64,000 nucleotides of DNA, taken from positions 378,570-442,569 of the forward strand of contig HG799469.1 of the NCBI GenBank assembly GCA_000531095.1. Direction: 5' to 3'. Below are positions 9,072-17,879 of the stretch, piece by piece (position 1 is the first letter of the stretch; every line of letters begins with the position of its first letter). Source of the stretch: Gemmata massiliana. Lineage in GTDB: Bacteria; Planctomycetota; Planctomycetia; Gemmatales; Gemmataceae. The notes under the pieces were generated by a model, which was not told where the DNA came from, did no database searches, and saw nothing but the letters and a program-made list of their open reading frames with translations. The position numbers and the translations under genes were made by a program.

Positions 9072-10535
9072 GTATCCGTTCACGGGTTGGCGATCGGCGC
9101 CGGGAGGAGTGAGGGCACAGGCGTGCTGTTTCGGACGGCCGGGATGGCGTCGGTGAGGAAGGCGAGGGCGTTGCGGCCTTGCTGCTGGCACGAGGCGACG
9201 ACGGTGAGCACCCGCTCGACGAACCGGGAGCCGCGTTCCGAGTCGGTGCCGTAGCTGGTCTTGCGCCAACACACGGCGTGCCGCAACGCCCGCTCGGCGG
9301 CGTTGTTGGTGGGCTCCACGCCCTCGACCCGGGCGAACGTGTACAGGGCCCCGCCTAACCGGAGCAACTCGCGGCACACGCGGGCGGTCGTCGCACACGC
9401 GCACGTCCGCCCGCGCCCCAGTTGGGCGTAGACCGCCGCCCGAACCCCGCCCAGGTGGTGGGACACGAACCGGGCCCGGCTCAAGGTCCCGTCCCGCACC
9501 CGCGCCCATGCGCCCAGGAGCGCGTCGGCGGAAGCCAACAGGGTGGTCCCGATCGGGGGCCCGTCGTTGCCCCGGTCGATCATCGCCTGGAAGTCCCGCC
9601 GCAGGTGCGCCCAACACACCTGGCGCCGGTCGGGTTTCAGGTGGTCGTAGGCCGAGTACCGGTCGGTGGTGAGCACAGGGGGGCCGGGTATCAACTCGTC
9701 CAACACCTTGCGGGATCGGGACCGGCGGATCACGAACCCGGTCACCCGATCGGCCACCGCGGTCCACAGCCACGCCCGGTTCCGGCCCTCGCGCCACCCG
9801 GTCTCGTCCACGTTCGCGGGCGTCCCGGTGAGGTGCGCGTGGACCGCGGTGGCCGTCGGTTCCAGGGCGTCGGCGGCGCGGTGCTGGAGGGCACACACGG
9901 CGCCCGGGCTCACGGGCACCCCGAACAGGTCACCCATCACCCGGGACACGCCCCGCTTGCCGAGTCGGTATGCCCCGGTCAGGAGCGCGCATGTGGCTTG
10001 AACTCGGGGGCCGTATCCGCCCCGCCGGTCCGGTGGCAGGACCGGGCATGTGATCCGCCCGCAACTCGGGCACGTGACCCGGTGCCGCCGGTACTCGGTC
10101 ACCTGGGGCCGCACCGGGGGCAACTCGAGCACCTGGTGCCGCAGGGGCTCGAGTTGCCCCCGGCGAGCGGGCGGGCGCACCCGGCGCACACCTCGGGCCG
10201 CAACTCCAGGACCGTATCCGGGGGTAACTCGGGCCGGGTCCGCTTGGGGTGCCCGGGTTGTCCGCCCCGGGCCTTCCCGGTTCCCTTCTTGGGCGGTGCC
10301 GGCTTCACATGCGGGCCATCCGACGACGGGGGCTTCGACGAGTTGGATGAGTTCTGGTTGAGTCGAGCTTCCAGATCCGTGAGCCGGGATTCCAGTTGCG
10401 CCACCCGCGCCTCTAACACGCGGATGTACGCCCGCGCGCAGAGCGTCGAAGACTTCGGCGGGTAGCGCGGGAAGTGACATCCGTCGAAAGAGTACGAGAG
10501 CAAATTACAATCGGCTACACCCGTGAACGGTTACC
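9072..10535 (-). mobile_element. IS66-family element, transposase only
   Basis: Terminal repeats of the form CCGTTCACGGG (9076-9086) and, inverted, CCCGTGAACGG (10520-10530) bracket a single IS66 transposase on the minus strand. The tnpA and tnpB partners usual in IS66 are absent. Confidence 0.6.
9080..10480 (-). pseudogene. IS66-family transposase (TnpC), two compensating frameshifts
   Basis: The start MSLPALPAEVFDALRAG (ATG 10480) is in one frame. From about 10430 the match switches to another frame, with a coiled coil and Ser/Asn linker (RAYIRVLEARVAQLESRLTD, QNSSNSSKPPSSDGP) and a zinc-finger part (CAGCARPLAGG). At a G5 run near 10155 it switches back (LEPLRHQVLELPPVRPQV, CPSCG) and runs intact through the DDE core: NVDETGWREG, TTDRYSAYD and EPTNNAAERALRHAV. 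The central region is complete, but the protein cannot be made in one piece without two shifts. Confidence 0.8.
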
Positions 10536-10567
10536 TTCGTACTGCTTCATTTGACAGATCGCTGATA

Positions 10568-11494
10568 CTAAAATGCTTTGCCGAACAAGCTGTTGAAAAC
10601 TGTTTTCGTGCGGAAGAGAGACATTGATTCGTTCGCTTCTACCCCAATTCGCCTAATGTCGAATGGATCGGTGTGTTCTGGCCAATTGACTCCACCGTAA
10701 TAAGAGAAGGCAAGGCTGTAGCCGATTTCTTTGGCTAGGCGCTTTGTGATTTCGTTAAATGCGGTCGTCGATCCGACCGGGTAGGCGAGTGTGGTGATTG
10801 GTTGGCCCGTTTCCCGTTCAAGTATGGTCTTTGATTCTCGCAGTTCTCGGGCCTGCGTTGCCTCATCCATTCCACCCAGGATGCCGTGTGTGTGCGTGTG
10901 AGATCCGATAGACATGCCTGCCGAGATCATATTGCGAATCTCATCCCAAGTGATAATCCATCGGTGCGCAAGTACGTGAGGCGGCGGTGATATCTTGGCT
11001 TGTTCTTCTAGGTGCGATATGAATTTTCGTTCGTCGCGCCCGCGATGCTGTTTGTACAGATCTAGAATTTTCTTTACGACGTGTTTCCTCGGAGTCGTCC
11101 GAAGGTCGAAGGCGATTTGTTCGGGAAATTTCATCTCAATTATATCGGTTCTTGATTGCTTAACGACGAACGCGATTCGATCCCACCACGGGAGACTGGG
11201 GCGATCTACGAAATCAGTTGGAACAAAGAAAACGGCCGGAACTTTACACGATTTGAGAATCGGGAACGCCAATTCGTAGTTGTCTCGGTAACCATCATCG
11301 AACGTGACTAGCGCTGTGGGGCGCTTTATGTGTGAGTTGCTTGCCACTGCCGCAACTATGTCGTTCAGTGGAGGTAGGTCGAAGTATCTTCGTATGAATA
11401 ACATCTGTGTGCGGAGCTCTTCTGCGGTAGCCGAAAAAACAGCGTCGTCGTAGGGATTGTCATAAGTGGCGCCGATTCGGTGATAGTTAAACAC
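10568..11494 (-). CDS. Polysaccharide deacetylase (NodB-like, CE4)
   Basis: Predicted metal-dependent de-N-acetylase for a surface or exopolysaccharide, about 308 residues. Motif 1 is LVTFDDGYRDNY with the catalytic and metal-binding aspartates. Motif 2 is GSHTHTHG, whose two histidines bind the metal. The LAYPVGS motif follows. Homologous sequence continues upstream of the GTG at 11494 (LASILDNLGITRLAAKLPRQ, then PQLFVFNYHRIG) to a stop at about 11575, with no ordinary start codon. An ATG at 11592 would join that frame only if an A8 run (11570-11577) had one more A. The gene may therefore be switched off, read from a weak start, or affected by an assembly error. It is separated by about 320 bp from the next glycan gene. 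Confidence 0.8.
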   Translation of the reverse strand: MFNYHRIGATYDNPYDDAVFSATAEELRTQMLFIRRYFDLPPLNDIVAAVASNSHIKRPTALVTFDDGYRDNYELAFPILKSCKVPAVFFVPTDFVDRPSLPWWDRIAFVVKQSRTDIIEMKFPEQIAFDLRTTPRKHVVKKILDLYKQHRGRDERKFISHLEEQAKISPPPHVLAHRWIITWDEIRNMISAGMSIGSHTHTHGILGGMDEATQARELRESKTILERETGQPITTLAYPVGSTTAFNEITKRLAKEIGYSLAFSYYGGVNWPEHTDPFDIRRIGVEANESMSLFRTKTVFNSLFGKAF

Positions 11495-11815
11495 AAATAA
11501 TTGTGGCTGACGCGGGAGCTTCGCTGCTAAGCGGGTAATTCCTAAATTGTCCAGGATACTGGCGAGGTGTTTTTTTTATTTGTGATGAACATGTTGATTC
11601 CGTTTTAGGTAGTATGGATTGGGTGTTTGTAATAATTCGTTGTCTGGGTGCATTTTTTGGCGTTGTAGCTGCCGGCGCGAATATGCTATGCGTTTGGATC
11701 TATATAGAGCGAAGCTGTTCGGTGGTGGTACGGTATGCTGGTTTGGTTCGTGATTTGTTGTTTACGCTAAGTTTGAGTCTCGCTTGATCTGGCATTTTTT
11801 GGTGGCGTAGGTTGG
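11495..11815. other. AT-rich gap containing the lost start of the deacetylase gene
   Basis: On the minus strand it holds the in-frame N-terminal extension of the deacetylase (11495-11569), the A8 homopolymer (11570-11577) and a potential ATG at 11592. The remaining 220 bases up to the fusion gene's stop show no gene. Composition is much more AT-rich than the window average, as in the whole 10.5-14.5 kb cluster. Confidence 0.6.
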
Positions 11816-13543
11816 CTAGCTTGTGCTGATTTTAGAGTTGAACGGGGCTGTAATTGCTTTGGATATTTTCTCGTAAGTTGCGATAAATTGGTCTATGTGT
11901 TGGCCATACGGATCGTCGATCCAGATTGGGCCGGATGACATTGCTCCGACTAAGTGCAGTTTGTGGCGGCAGTTGTAGTCTGCAATGAGCCGTTCATAGT
12001 TCTCGAAGTCGAACACAAATATGGCGTCGGCGCTGTTAACGAGTTCCTCGGTCAATTGGATGGACCGGTGCTCCGATAGATCGATTCCCATTTGGGCAGC
12101 AGCGGTGACTGCGGTTGCGGGCGACGGGCGATTAGCTTTCGGGTAGTAACCGGCCGAAATACATGTGCGGTTCGGTGGAAACAATCGTTTCGCGATTTGG
12201 TGAGCAAAGGGACTGCGGCAAATGTTGCCTTTGCAAACAAAGAGTACTGTCTGCGCTTGCAATAAAGCGATCCGCGCACGGCTCTTCAACCGTGTACGGG
12301 CCAATTGCGATTGTAACCACCTGCGTCGAATTGGTCGGATGAAACGTTGTGCTATGGTCGACGTCAATTGTCTAAGTTCGACAAGCCCTGGCATCGGGTC
12401 ATCAAAAGTTAAAGTGTCACTTCGCTCTTTGAGTGCAAGGGTGCTTACTATGGTTTCTTTTAATACCGTCGAGAGCGGACGAGTTGCGAGCGTGGGATCG
12501 GATCGGTCTGCTCGAATATTGGCAAGTTGCCAGTTGAAGTCTCCGGTCCAGTATCGGCAACAGAGCCCAGTTCGGTAACTGGTATTGTGCTCAGTTTGCT
12601 GGTCAACAATAAGTTTGAAGAGGGCAAGGGGGAAATCGGCTCCCGATGCAATTGCGAGAGGGAGCGAACCCCAAAAACGTCCATTTATCTCGATAAAAAT
12701 CCAGTTGCCTGTTGCGGGATTGATTTTGAATTCCGCCATTGCTACGCCCGTGTATTTTAATTGGCCTAAGATGGCTAGGGCAGCTTCTCGGAGATGTGGG
12801 GTCACAGCCATTCCCTTTCGGTAATAGCTTCCTCCCCCGTGCAATGGTTCGTGAAGACGGATATGCTGAAACTCGAGTAGTGGCTTGCCCTGATTGAGCA
12901 AGAATTCAACTCCCACTCCGCACCCAATGAAATTTTCTTGAATTGTCACGGGTCCGTAGTTTAGCATTTTTGCAATTGCTGAATCCAGTTTGTCGTAGCT
13001 ATATATTTTCTGTACCGTCCGTCTTTCGCCGATGTGGTTGCTGTCAAATGACGATGTTGGCTTTAGTACTATTGGGATCTTAAAGTTATCTTTGATTAGC
13101 GGTGCTTCGTTGGCGCTGTGTATTACCATTTCTCGTGGTAGTTGTACGCCTGCTTTGCGGGCCAGGGAGTTTACTGATATTTTGTTTGTTATTGTTTTGA
13201 ATACAACATCATCTAGGAGGTAGATTTTCCCATGCGGCTCTAGTTCTTTACGGTGCTGTTGAAGAGGGATTTGGGTGGGGTCGGAGCAAGGTATAACAAG
13301 GTCAAACTGCTCTCGGGTCATGATGGCTTGAACTGCTTTGATCCACCTGTGACATTGATCTGGTGAGTAAGCGGGGATGTCGTGAATGGCGCTAACGTAC
13401 CGGGAGGCGCGGGCGGGGTTTTGGGGTGAGGGGTTTCCAATATGAACCTCGATATTGCCGCGTCCGAGGGAACGGATGACAGCAATCATTGACCGAATGT
13501 CGTCCCCAAGAACAAGGGCTTTACGACGGCGAGGCGGGGGCAT
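11816..13543 (-). CDS. ATP-grasp protein fused to a low-molecular-weight protein tyrosine phosphatase
   Basis: A 575-residue fusion. Residues 1-110 form a Rossmann-like pre-ATP-grasp domain (KALVLGDDIRSMIAVIRSLG). Residues 115-330 form the ATP-grasp fold: KTITNKISVNSLARKAGVQLP, the ATP lysine segment IPIVLKPTSS, and the metal-binding end NWIFIEINGRFWGSLPLA. After a basic linker, residues about 430-565 are a low-molecular-weight phosphatase with the CX5R loop VLFVCKGNICRSPFA and the general-acid motif WIDDPYG. ATP-grasp enzymes join carboxylates to amines, and these phosphatases often control bacterial tyrosine kinases in capsule export. The pairing in a deacetylase/methyltransferase cluster suggests a role in glycan modification or its control; this is inference. 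It starts 27 bp after the methyltransferase-like gene. Confidence 0.8.
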   Translation of the reverse strand: MPPPRRRKALVLGDDIRSMIAVIRSLGRGNIEVHIGNPSPQNPARASRYVSAIHDIPAYSPDQCHRWIKAVQAIMTREQFDLVIPCSDPTQIPLQQHRKELEPHGKIYLLDDVVFKTITNKISVNSLARKAGVQLPREMVIHSANEAPLIKDNFKIPIVLKPTSSFDSNHIGERRTVQKIYSYDKLDSAIAKMLNYGPVTIQENFIGCGVGVEFLLNQGKPLLEFQHIRLHEPLHGGGSYYRKGMAVTPHLREAALAILGQLKYTGVAMAEFKINPATGNWIFIEINGRFWGSLPLAIASGADFPLALFKLIVDQQTEHNTSYRTGLCCRYWTGDFNWQLANIRADRSDPTLATRPLSTVLKETIVSTLALKERSDTLTFDDPMPGLVELRQLTSTIAQRFIRPIRRRWLQSQLARTRLKSRARIALLQAQTVLFVCKGNICRSPFAHQIAKRLFPPNRTCISAGYYPKANRPSPATAVTAAAQMGIDLSEHRSIQLTEELVNSADAIFVFDFENYERLIADYNCRHKLHLVGAMSSGPIWIDDPYGQHIDQFIATYEKISKAITAPFNSKISTS

Positions 13544-13570
13544 AGTCGGTAGTGTCCAAGAGGGTGAGTT

Positions 13571-14380
13571 TTATTGTAGCGGTCGCTCGCGGTATGTGTC
13601 GCCGGGTGGTGTTACAAGTTGGCAATACGAGGGGTGGTCGAAGTCGTGATGTATATAAATTTGTTCGTTCCATCTGGCCGGATGTTTTCTCATCCATGCA
13701 AGGCTTGGTATTTTGGATATTTTTTGACTTTCGTTTTCATCGTTAAATTCTCGAATTGCACATAATTCCCCAGTGTATTCATTGTGGCAGGCGTGTTCGG
13801 GCCAAACGATATCGTCGAAATAGCAATGGACTCGCGGCAATCGCGAACTTGATGGGCCGGCAAAAATTCCAAAAGCGCTCTTCGTTGAGCTGTAGTAGTC
13901 TAGATCAAATGCGACGAAAGCAATTGGTGGAAAATTGCTTCTTGTTGTTAATTCAGATGTGGTGTCAGCCACATTGCCGAGAACCAGTTTCGCAGTTCTG
14001 AGTCGGCTCCTGAGCTTGTTTTGATCCATACTGTAAAACCCGGCTTGCCAGACGTGTGGAAGATCACGGTAATCGGTGGGTGGGGGCATGCCTTGGCCCG
14101 TATCGAACCCGAATGTGCTTATTTTTATGTTGAGATGCTGGCTTACCTGTTCTGCGATTCGCTCTAAAGCAACTAGCCCGTTGCCGCCCGCGACCCCAAA
14201 TTCAATAACACTAATTTCTTGTAATTTCAAATTCCGTGCGAGTTGGGCAGATTTGTACACGCCGTATGCGTAGTGGGGGCGGTCCCAAATGTCGTACTCG
14301 GTTCGGAGGCTAACTGATCCGATAGGGAACTTTGACCACAATCGTCGTGCTCCAGGGATGCGGGTCAAATGACGGATCAT
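13571..14380 (-). CDS. SAM-dependent methyltransferase-like protein of a glycan cluster
   Basis: A 269-residue class I Rossmann protein. Motif I is reasonably clear (ISVIEFGVAGGNGLVALE). GFDTGQGMPPPTDYRDLPH and FVAFDLDYYSSTKSAF follow, resembling TylF/macrocin-type methyltransferases and related proteins in polysaccharide loci. ATG 14380 is chosen because AGAGGA precedes it by about five bases; a TTG start at 14488 would add 36 Ser/Thr-rich residues. It is the first gene of the minus-strand cluster with the ATP-grasp fusion and the deacetylase. Substrate unknown. Codon use is clearly more AT-rich than in neighbouring housekeeping genes, suggesting transfer. Confidence 0.65.
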   Translation of the reverse strand: MIRHLTRIPGARRLWSKFPIGSVSLRTEYDIWDRPHYAYGVYKSAQLARNLKLQEISVIEFGVAGGNGLVALERIAEQVSQHLNIKISTFGFDTGQGMPPPTDYRDLPHVWQAGFYSMDQNKLRSRLRTAKLVLGNVADTTSELTTRSNFPPIAFVAFDLDYYSSTKSAFGIFAGPSSSRLPRVHCYFDDIVWPEHACHNEYTGELCAIREFNDENESQKISKIPSLAWMRKHPARWNEQIYIHHDFDHPSYCQLVTPPGDTYRERPLQ

Positions 14381-14564
14381 ATATTCCTCTGGTGAATTGG
14401 AAAATGTTGCTTTTGTAGTAATTGATGGTGTCGTGCGGGTTGTATGTGCTGCGATTAAGTTTTGAGTTGGGTTGATTGTTGAATTCAAATATTTTTGCCC
14501 ACGATGTGAAATGGCGGTGAGTTGTGTTCTCAGGGGACGTGTTTTGATTTGATAGTGTAATGGT

Positions 14565-14591
14565 GCAAGAGCGGGGGTGTCCCGCCCTTGC
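14565..14591 (-). terminator. Hairpin downstream of the YHS protein gene
   Basis: GCAAGAGCGGG (14565-14575) faces CCCGCCCTTGC (14581-14591) with one mismatch and a five-base loop. It lies 30 bp past the stop of the YHS gene on the minus strand. No clear U-run follows, so it may stop or merely stabilise the transcript. Confidence 0.4.
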
Positions 14592-14621
14592 TTGTCTACG
14601 TGTTAAGTCGTCCGCCTGTTC

Positions 14622-15113
<492 letters not shown>

Positions 15114-15722
15114 TCAGCGGCTGAGGATTTCGATCACCCGCTGGATCTCAACAGGCAGGCTCACGTCGGATTCGGTCGGCAAACGCGACACGGTGAACGA
15201 CAGGTTCTCCGGGTCGCTCGTGATCCAGTCGGCGTTGTGCAGCCCCTCGGTGAGGCGCTCGCGGTACTTGGCCTGAACGTTCTTGCGCGGGGCCACGGCG
15301 ATCATGTCGCCCGGTTTCACGAGGTAGCTCGCGATGTCCACCTTGCGTCCGTTCACGTGGAAGTGACCGTGGTTGATACCCTGGCGCGATTCCGGGCGCG
15401 TGCGGGCGAACCCGGCGCGGCGCACCACGTTGTCGAGCCGGCGTTCGCACAGCACCAGCAGTTCCGTGCCGGTGTTTTCCGTCGATTTGGTCGCGAGCTG
15501 GTAGAACCGGGTGAGCTGGCGCTCGTGCAGCCCGTAGTAGTGCTTGATTTTCTTTTTCTCGCGCATGGCGAGACCGTACTCGGACACCTTACCCTTGCGC
15601 AGCCCGTGCATGCCGGGCCGGTACTCGCGGCGCTCGAGGGCCTTGACCGCGCCGTGCTTTTCGTACACGGCCATGCCCAGCGCCCGGTTGACTTTGCCCT
15701 TCGGTCGGGTGAATCGACTCAT
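15114..15722 (-). CDS. rpsD: 30S ribosomal protein S4
   Basis: A primary 16S rRNA-binding protein of the small subunit. The 202-residue sequence shows the S4 pattern: KYRPGMHG-type REYRPGMHGLRKGKVSEYG, EKKKIKHYYGLHERQLTRFY, and the S4 RNA-binding domain CERRLDNVVRRAGFARTRPESRQGINHGHFHVNG. The N-terminal zinc-binding cysteines of C+ S4 proteins are missing, so this is a C- form. MSRFTRPKG at 15722 is chosen as start; four further residues are possible from 15734. It lies next to rpsR rather than among the usual ribosomal operons. Confidence 0.95.
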   Translation of the reverse strand: MSRFTRPKGKVNRALGMAVYEKHGAVKALERREYRPGMHGLRKGKVSEYGLAMREKKKIKHYYGLHERQLTRFYQLATKSTENTGTELLVLCERRLDNVVRRAGFARTRPESRQGINHGHFHVNGRKVDIASYLVKPGDMIAVAPRKNVQAKYRERLTEGLHNADWITSDPENLSFTVSRLPTESDVSLPVEIQRVIEILSR

Positions 15723-15757
15723 CCGTCGCCTCAATCAATAAAAATTGATGGAAGCGG

Positions 15758-16024
15758 TCACTCGCCCACATAGGGCAGCAGCCCCATGAACCGGGCGCGC
15801 TTGACCGCGATCGCGAGCGCACGTTGCGCCGCGGCGGACAGGCCCGTGCGCTTGCGCGACATGAGCTTGCCCTGGGACGTAATGAACCGCTTGATCCCCG
15901 CGACGTCTTTGTAGTCGATGAACGAGGGCCGCGGCTCGTACCCCTTCGGGGCGTGAGCCAGTTGCCGCTTGCCCTTCGACTTCACCACTTTAAGGCCGTT
16001 CGCGTTCGTTTTTGGGCGCGCCAT
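15758..16024 (-). CDS. rpsR: 30S ribosomal protein S18
   Basis: S18 binds 16S rRNA at the platform together with S6. The 88-residue protein has a basic N-terminus ([18 protein letters not shown]) and the S18 core [51 protein letters not shown]. Usual bacterial length is 75-90 residues. The start at 16024 is chosen over 16042 because it gives the normal family N-terminus. rpsD follows 35 bp downstream, presumably in the same transcript. rpsF and rplI, frequent neighbours of rpsR, are not here. Confidence 0.95.
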   Translation of the reverse strand: MARPKTNANGLKVVKSKGKRQLAHAPKGYEPRPSFIDYKDVAGIKRFITSQGKLMSRKRTGLSAAAQRALAIAVKRARFMGLLPYVGE

Positions 16025-16076
16025 CGGCGTGCTCCTTGACAAGGTTTTTTGGAGTAGCGGTTCTTTATATACAAAC

Positions 16077-16838
16077 TCAGGTCTCGAAGCAGTCCCTTTC
16101 GGAAGTATCGCACCGGCGGCGCGTCACTTCGCGGAGCCGGTCGCGGAATCGCAGGGCCAATTCCACTTCGCCGGCCTCTTCCGCCGCGTTTTGGAGCCGT
16201 TTGAGGCACGCCGAACAGCTCAGGGCCGCTGCGGGCACGTCCCGAACGATTTCGCACGCTTCTTCCGGGCGCCCCACGTTCCCCAGAGCGTTGGCCAGGG
16301 CCACGCGGTACGGGACCGCGCCTGGGGCCAACTCAACCGCGGACCGCAGGTGCGGCAACCACTTCTCGATCGGTTTGTTTAACTTGGCGAGGTAGTAAGC
16401 CATCCCGTAGTGGGCGGGGTGGTACCACGACCGGGCCTTGGCGAGTCGGCGGCAAACCTTAAACGCCGATCGGTGCGCCCCGAGTTTCCCCAGGAGGCGC
16501 GCCAGGTCCGGGAGCAGGGGAGTCGGGCACCTCCCCGGTTCGGCCAGAAACAACAGACCGGTCGCGGCGCTCTTCCGCTTGCCGGTACACAGATAAAGGT
16601 CGGCCAGGGCGAGTTGCGAGACCGGTGCGAGCGGCGCGATCATGCTCGCACCTTCCAGCCCTTCGAGTGCGTCGACCGGTTCCCCCAAGTGGTACGCGGC
16701 CAGACCGTACACCTGGAGTAACCCCGGGTGGTTCTCGTCGCGGAGCAGACCGGCGCGGGCGAGATCGATCGCGCCGGTGAAGTCGTTCGCGTCGAGTTTT
16801 TCGGTCGCGGCCCGGCACAAGCAGTCGGCGGCAGTCAT
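16077..16838 (-). CDS. Tetratricopeptide-repeat protein
   Basis: A 253-residue cytoplasmic or membrane-associated protein made of helix pairs of TPR type: [107 protein letters not shown]. Several cysteines occur in the C-terminal third ([10 protein letters not shown]). ATG 16838 overlaps the stop of the small membrane protein gene by four bases (ATGA), so the two are translationally coupled. A longer frame upstream is only the shadow of that gene. Probably a scaffold; partner unknown. Confidence 0.7.
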   Translation of the reverse strand: MTAADCLCRAATEKLDANDFTGAIDLARAGLLRDENHPGLLQVYGLAAYHLGEPVDALEGLEGASMIAPLAPVSQLALADLYLCTGKRKSAATGLLFLAEPGRCPTPLLPDLARLLGKLGAHRSAFKVCRRLAKARSWYHPAHYGMAYYLAKLNKPIEKWLPHLRSAVELAPGAVPYRVALANALGNVGRPEEACEIVRDVPAAALSCSACLKRLQNAAEEAGEVELALRFRDRLREVTRRRCDTSERDCFET

Positions 16839-17056
16839 GGTTCCCTCGCAACGGTCGTTTCCGGAACTTCTTCGCAGCGCGCCGGGGGCGAGTCGGTCGG
16901 CGCGGGTCGGTGCTGGTGAACCGCTGCGGCGGGTACGCGGCTCGTGTCGATCGGGAGCGACAGAACGAACAGTGCGGCCAGGGCGACCGGTCCGGCGGCA
17001 GCGAGTGCCGCCAGCCACCGCGGATTGTCTTCACGGACCCGGTCCGTCGCGGTCAC
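16835..17056 (-). CDS. Small single-span membrane protein
   Basis: A 73-residue protein with one hydrophobic segment (LAALAAAGPVALAALFVLSL, about residues 15-34) and a Pro/His-rich tail, probably outside the cytoplasm. It lies between the DUF4198 gene and the TPR gene, with an ATGA overlap to the latter. That overlap is the main support for its being real. No domain recognised. It may anchor the TPR protein. Confidence 0.55.
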   Translation of the reverse strand: MTATDRVREDNPRWLAALAAAGPVALAALFVLSLPIDTSRVPAAAVHQHRPAPTDSPPARCEEVPETTVAREP

Positions 17057-17075
17057 GGTACGCCCTCCTTTCGGG

Positions 17076-17759
17076 TTACTTGGCCGGGAACTCCGTCACC
17101 AGGGTGGCGTAGTGCCGGGCCTCGTCGAACTTCTTGCCGCCGTGTTCGCCGGGCTTGGCCACCACGTCCTTGGCCCACGCCCCGTACCGGCCCTGCGCCG
17201 GGTACGCCTGGGTCAGCCCGTCCTTGTCGGTCTTCGCCTTGTCTTTCCCGCCGTCCGGCTTGATGACGGTCACTTCGGCGTCCGCGACCGGCTTGCCACC
17301 CGAGATGAACTTGAACTTCACGTTCGAGCCGGCCGCGACCGGAACGAGTTCGACCGGGAGCGCCTTTTCGCCGAGCACGAGTTTGTCGGTGGCGACGGCG
17401 CCGACCACGGCCTTCGGGTGGTACGCGAGCAGGTACGGCTTCGCGTCGCCCTTTTGCATCACGCCGTAGTGGAGCGTGCCGTACACGACGCGCGGCCCGC
17501 TGCCGGGAACCTTCGCGGTCAGGTCGTGCTTGTTGGCCTTGTGTTCGACTGCCCCTTCAGCGCCCGCGGCGTCGCGGGACGTGAGCTTGAGCGTTGCCAG
17601 CTTTTCGGTGCCCACGTTCTCGTCGGTATCGAGATCGTCGCTGAACACGATGACGGCCTTGGCCGGGTCTTTCGGGTCCGGGACGATGAACACGAAGTGT
17701 GCGTGCGCAGTCAGGGCCGCAGCGGCGAACAGGATCGCTGCGCCAGTGAAGCGGAACAT
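17076..17759 (-). CDS. DUF4198-like exported protein
   Basis: A 227-residue exported protein with a signal peptide (MFRFTGAAILFAAAALTAHA) cut just before HFVFIVPD. The start HFVFI, the middle region KPYLLAYHPKAVV and the late FKFISGGKPVADAEVTVIKPDGG segment are typical of DUF4198/NikM-like periplasmic beta-sandwich proteins. Those are often linked to nickel or cobalt uptake, or occur alone in planctomycetes. ATG 17759 has GAGG at good distance. It is the third gene of the minus-strand set led by the DUF1559 gene. Metal binding is inferred from family only. Confidence 0.65.
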   Translation of the reverse strand: MFRFTGAAILFAAAALTAHAHFVFIVPDPKDPAKAVIVFSDDLDTDENVGTEKLATLKLTSRDAAGAEGAVEHKANKHDLTAKVPGSGPRVVYGTLHYGVMQKGDAKPYLLAYHPKAVVGAVATDKLVLGEKALPVELVPVAAGSNVKFKFISGGKPVADAEVTVIKPDGGKDKAKTDKDGLTQAYPAQGRYGAWAKDVVAKPGEHGGKKFDEARHYATLVTEFPAK

Positions 17760-17879
17760 TGGCATGCCTCGGGTAAAAAAGGAGCGCGCGGGTCGGGCGG
17801 GCAGACGGTCTACCCGCCCGACCTATCCGGCGGCGGGCCGCCGGAATTTCGTTGGCCGCAGAACGCGGCCGATTCGTTG

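Noticed and set aside
9422-10465. A 347-codon plus-strand frame
   Set aside because: Antisense of the IS66 transposase with Pro/Arg/Gly-rich sequence and no motif.
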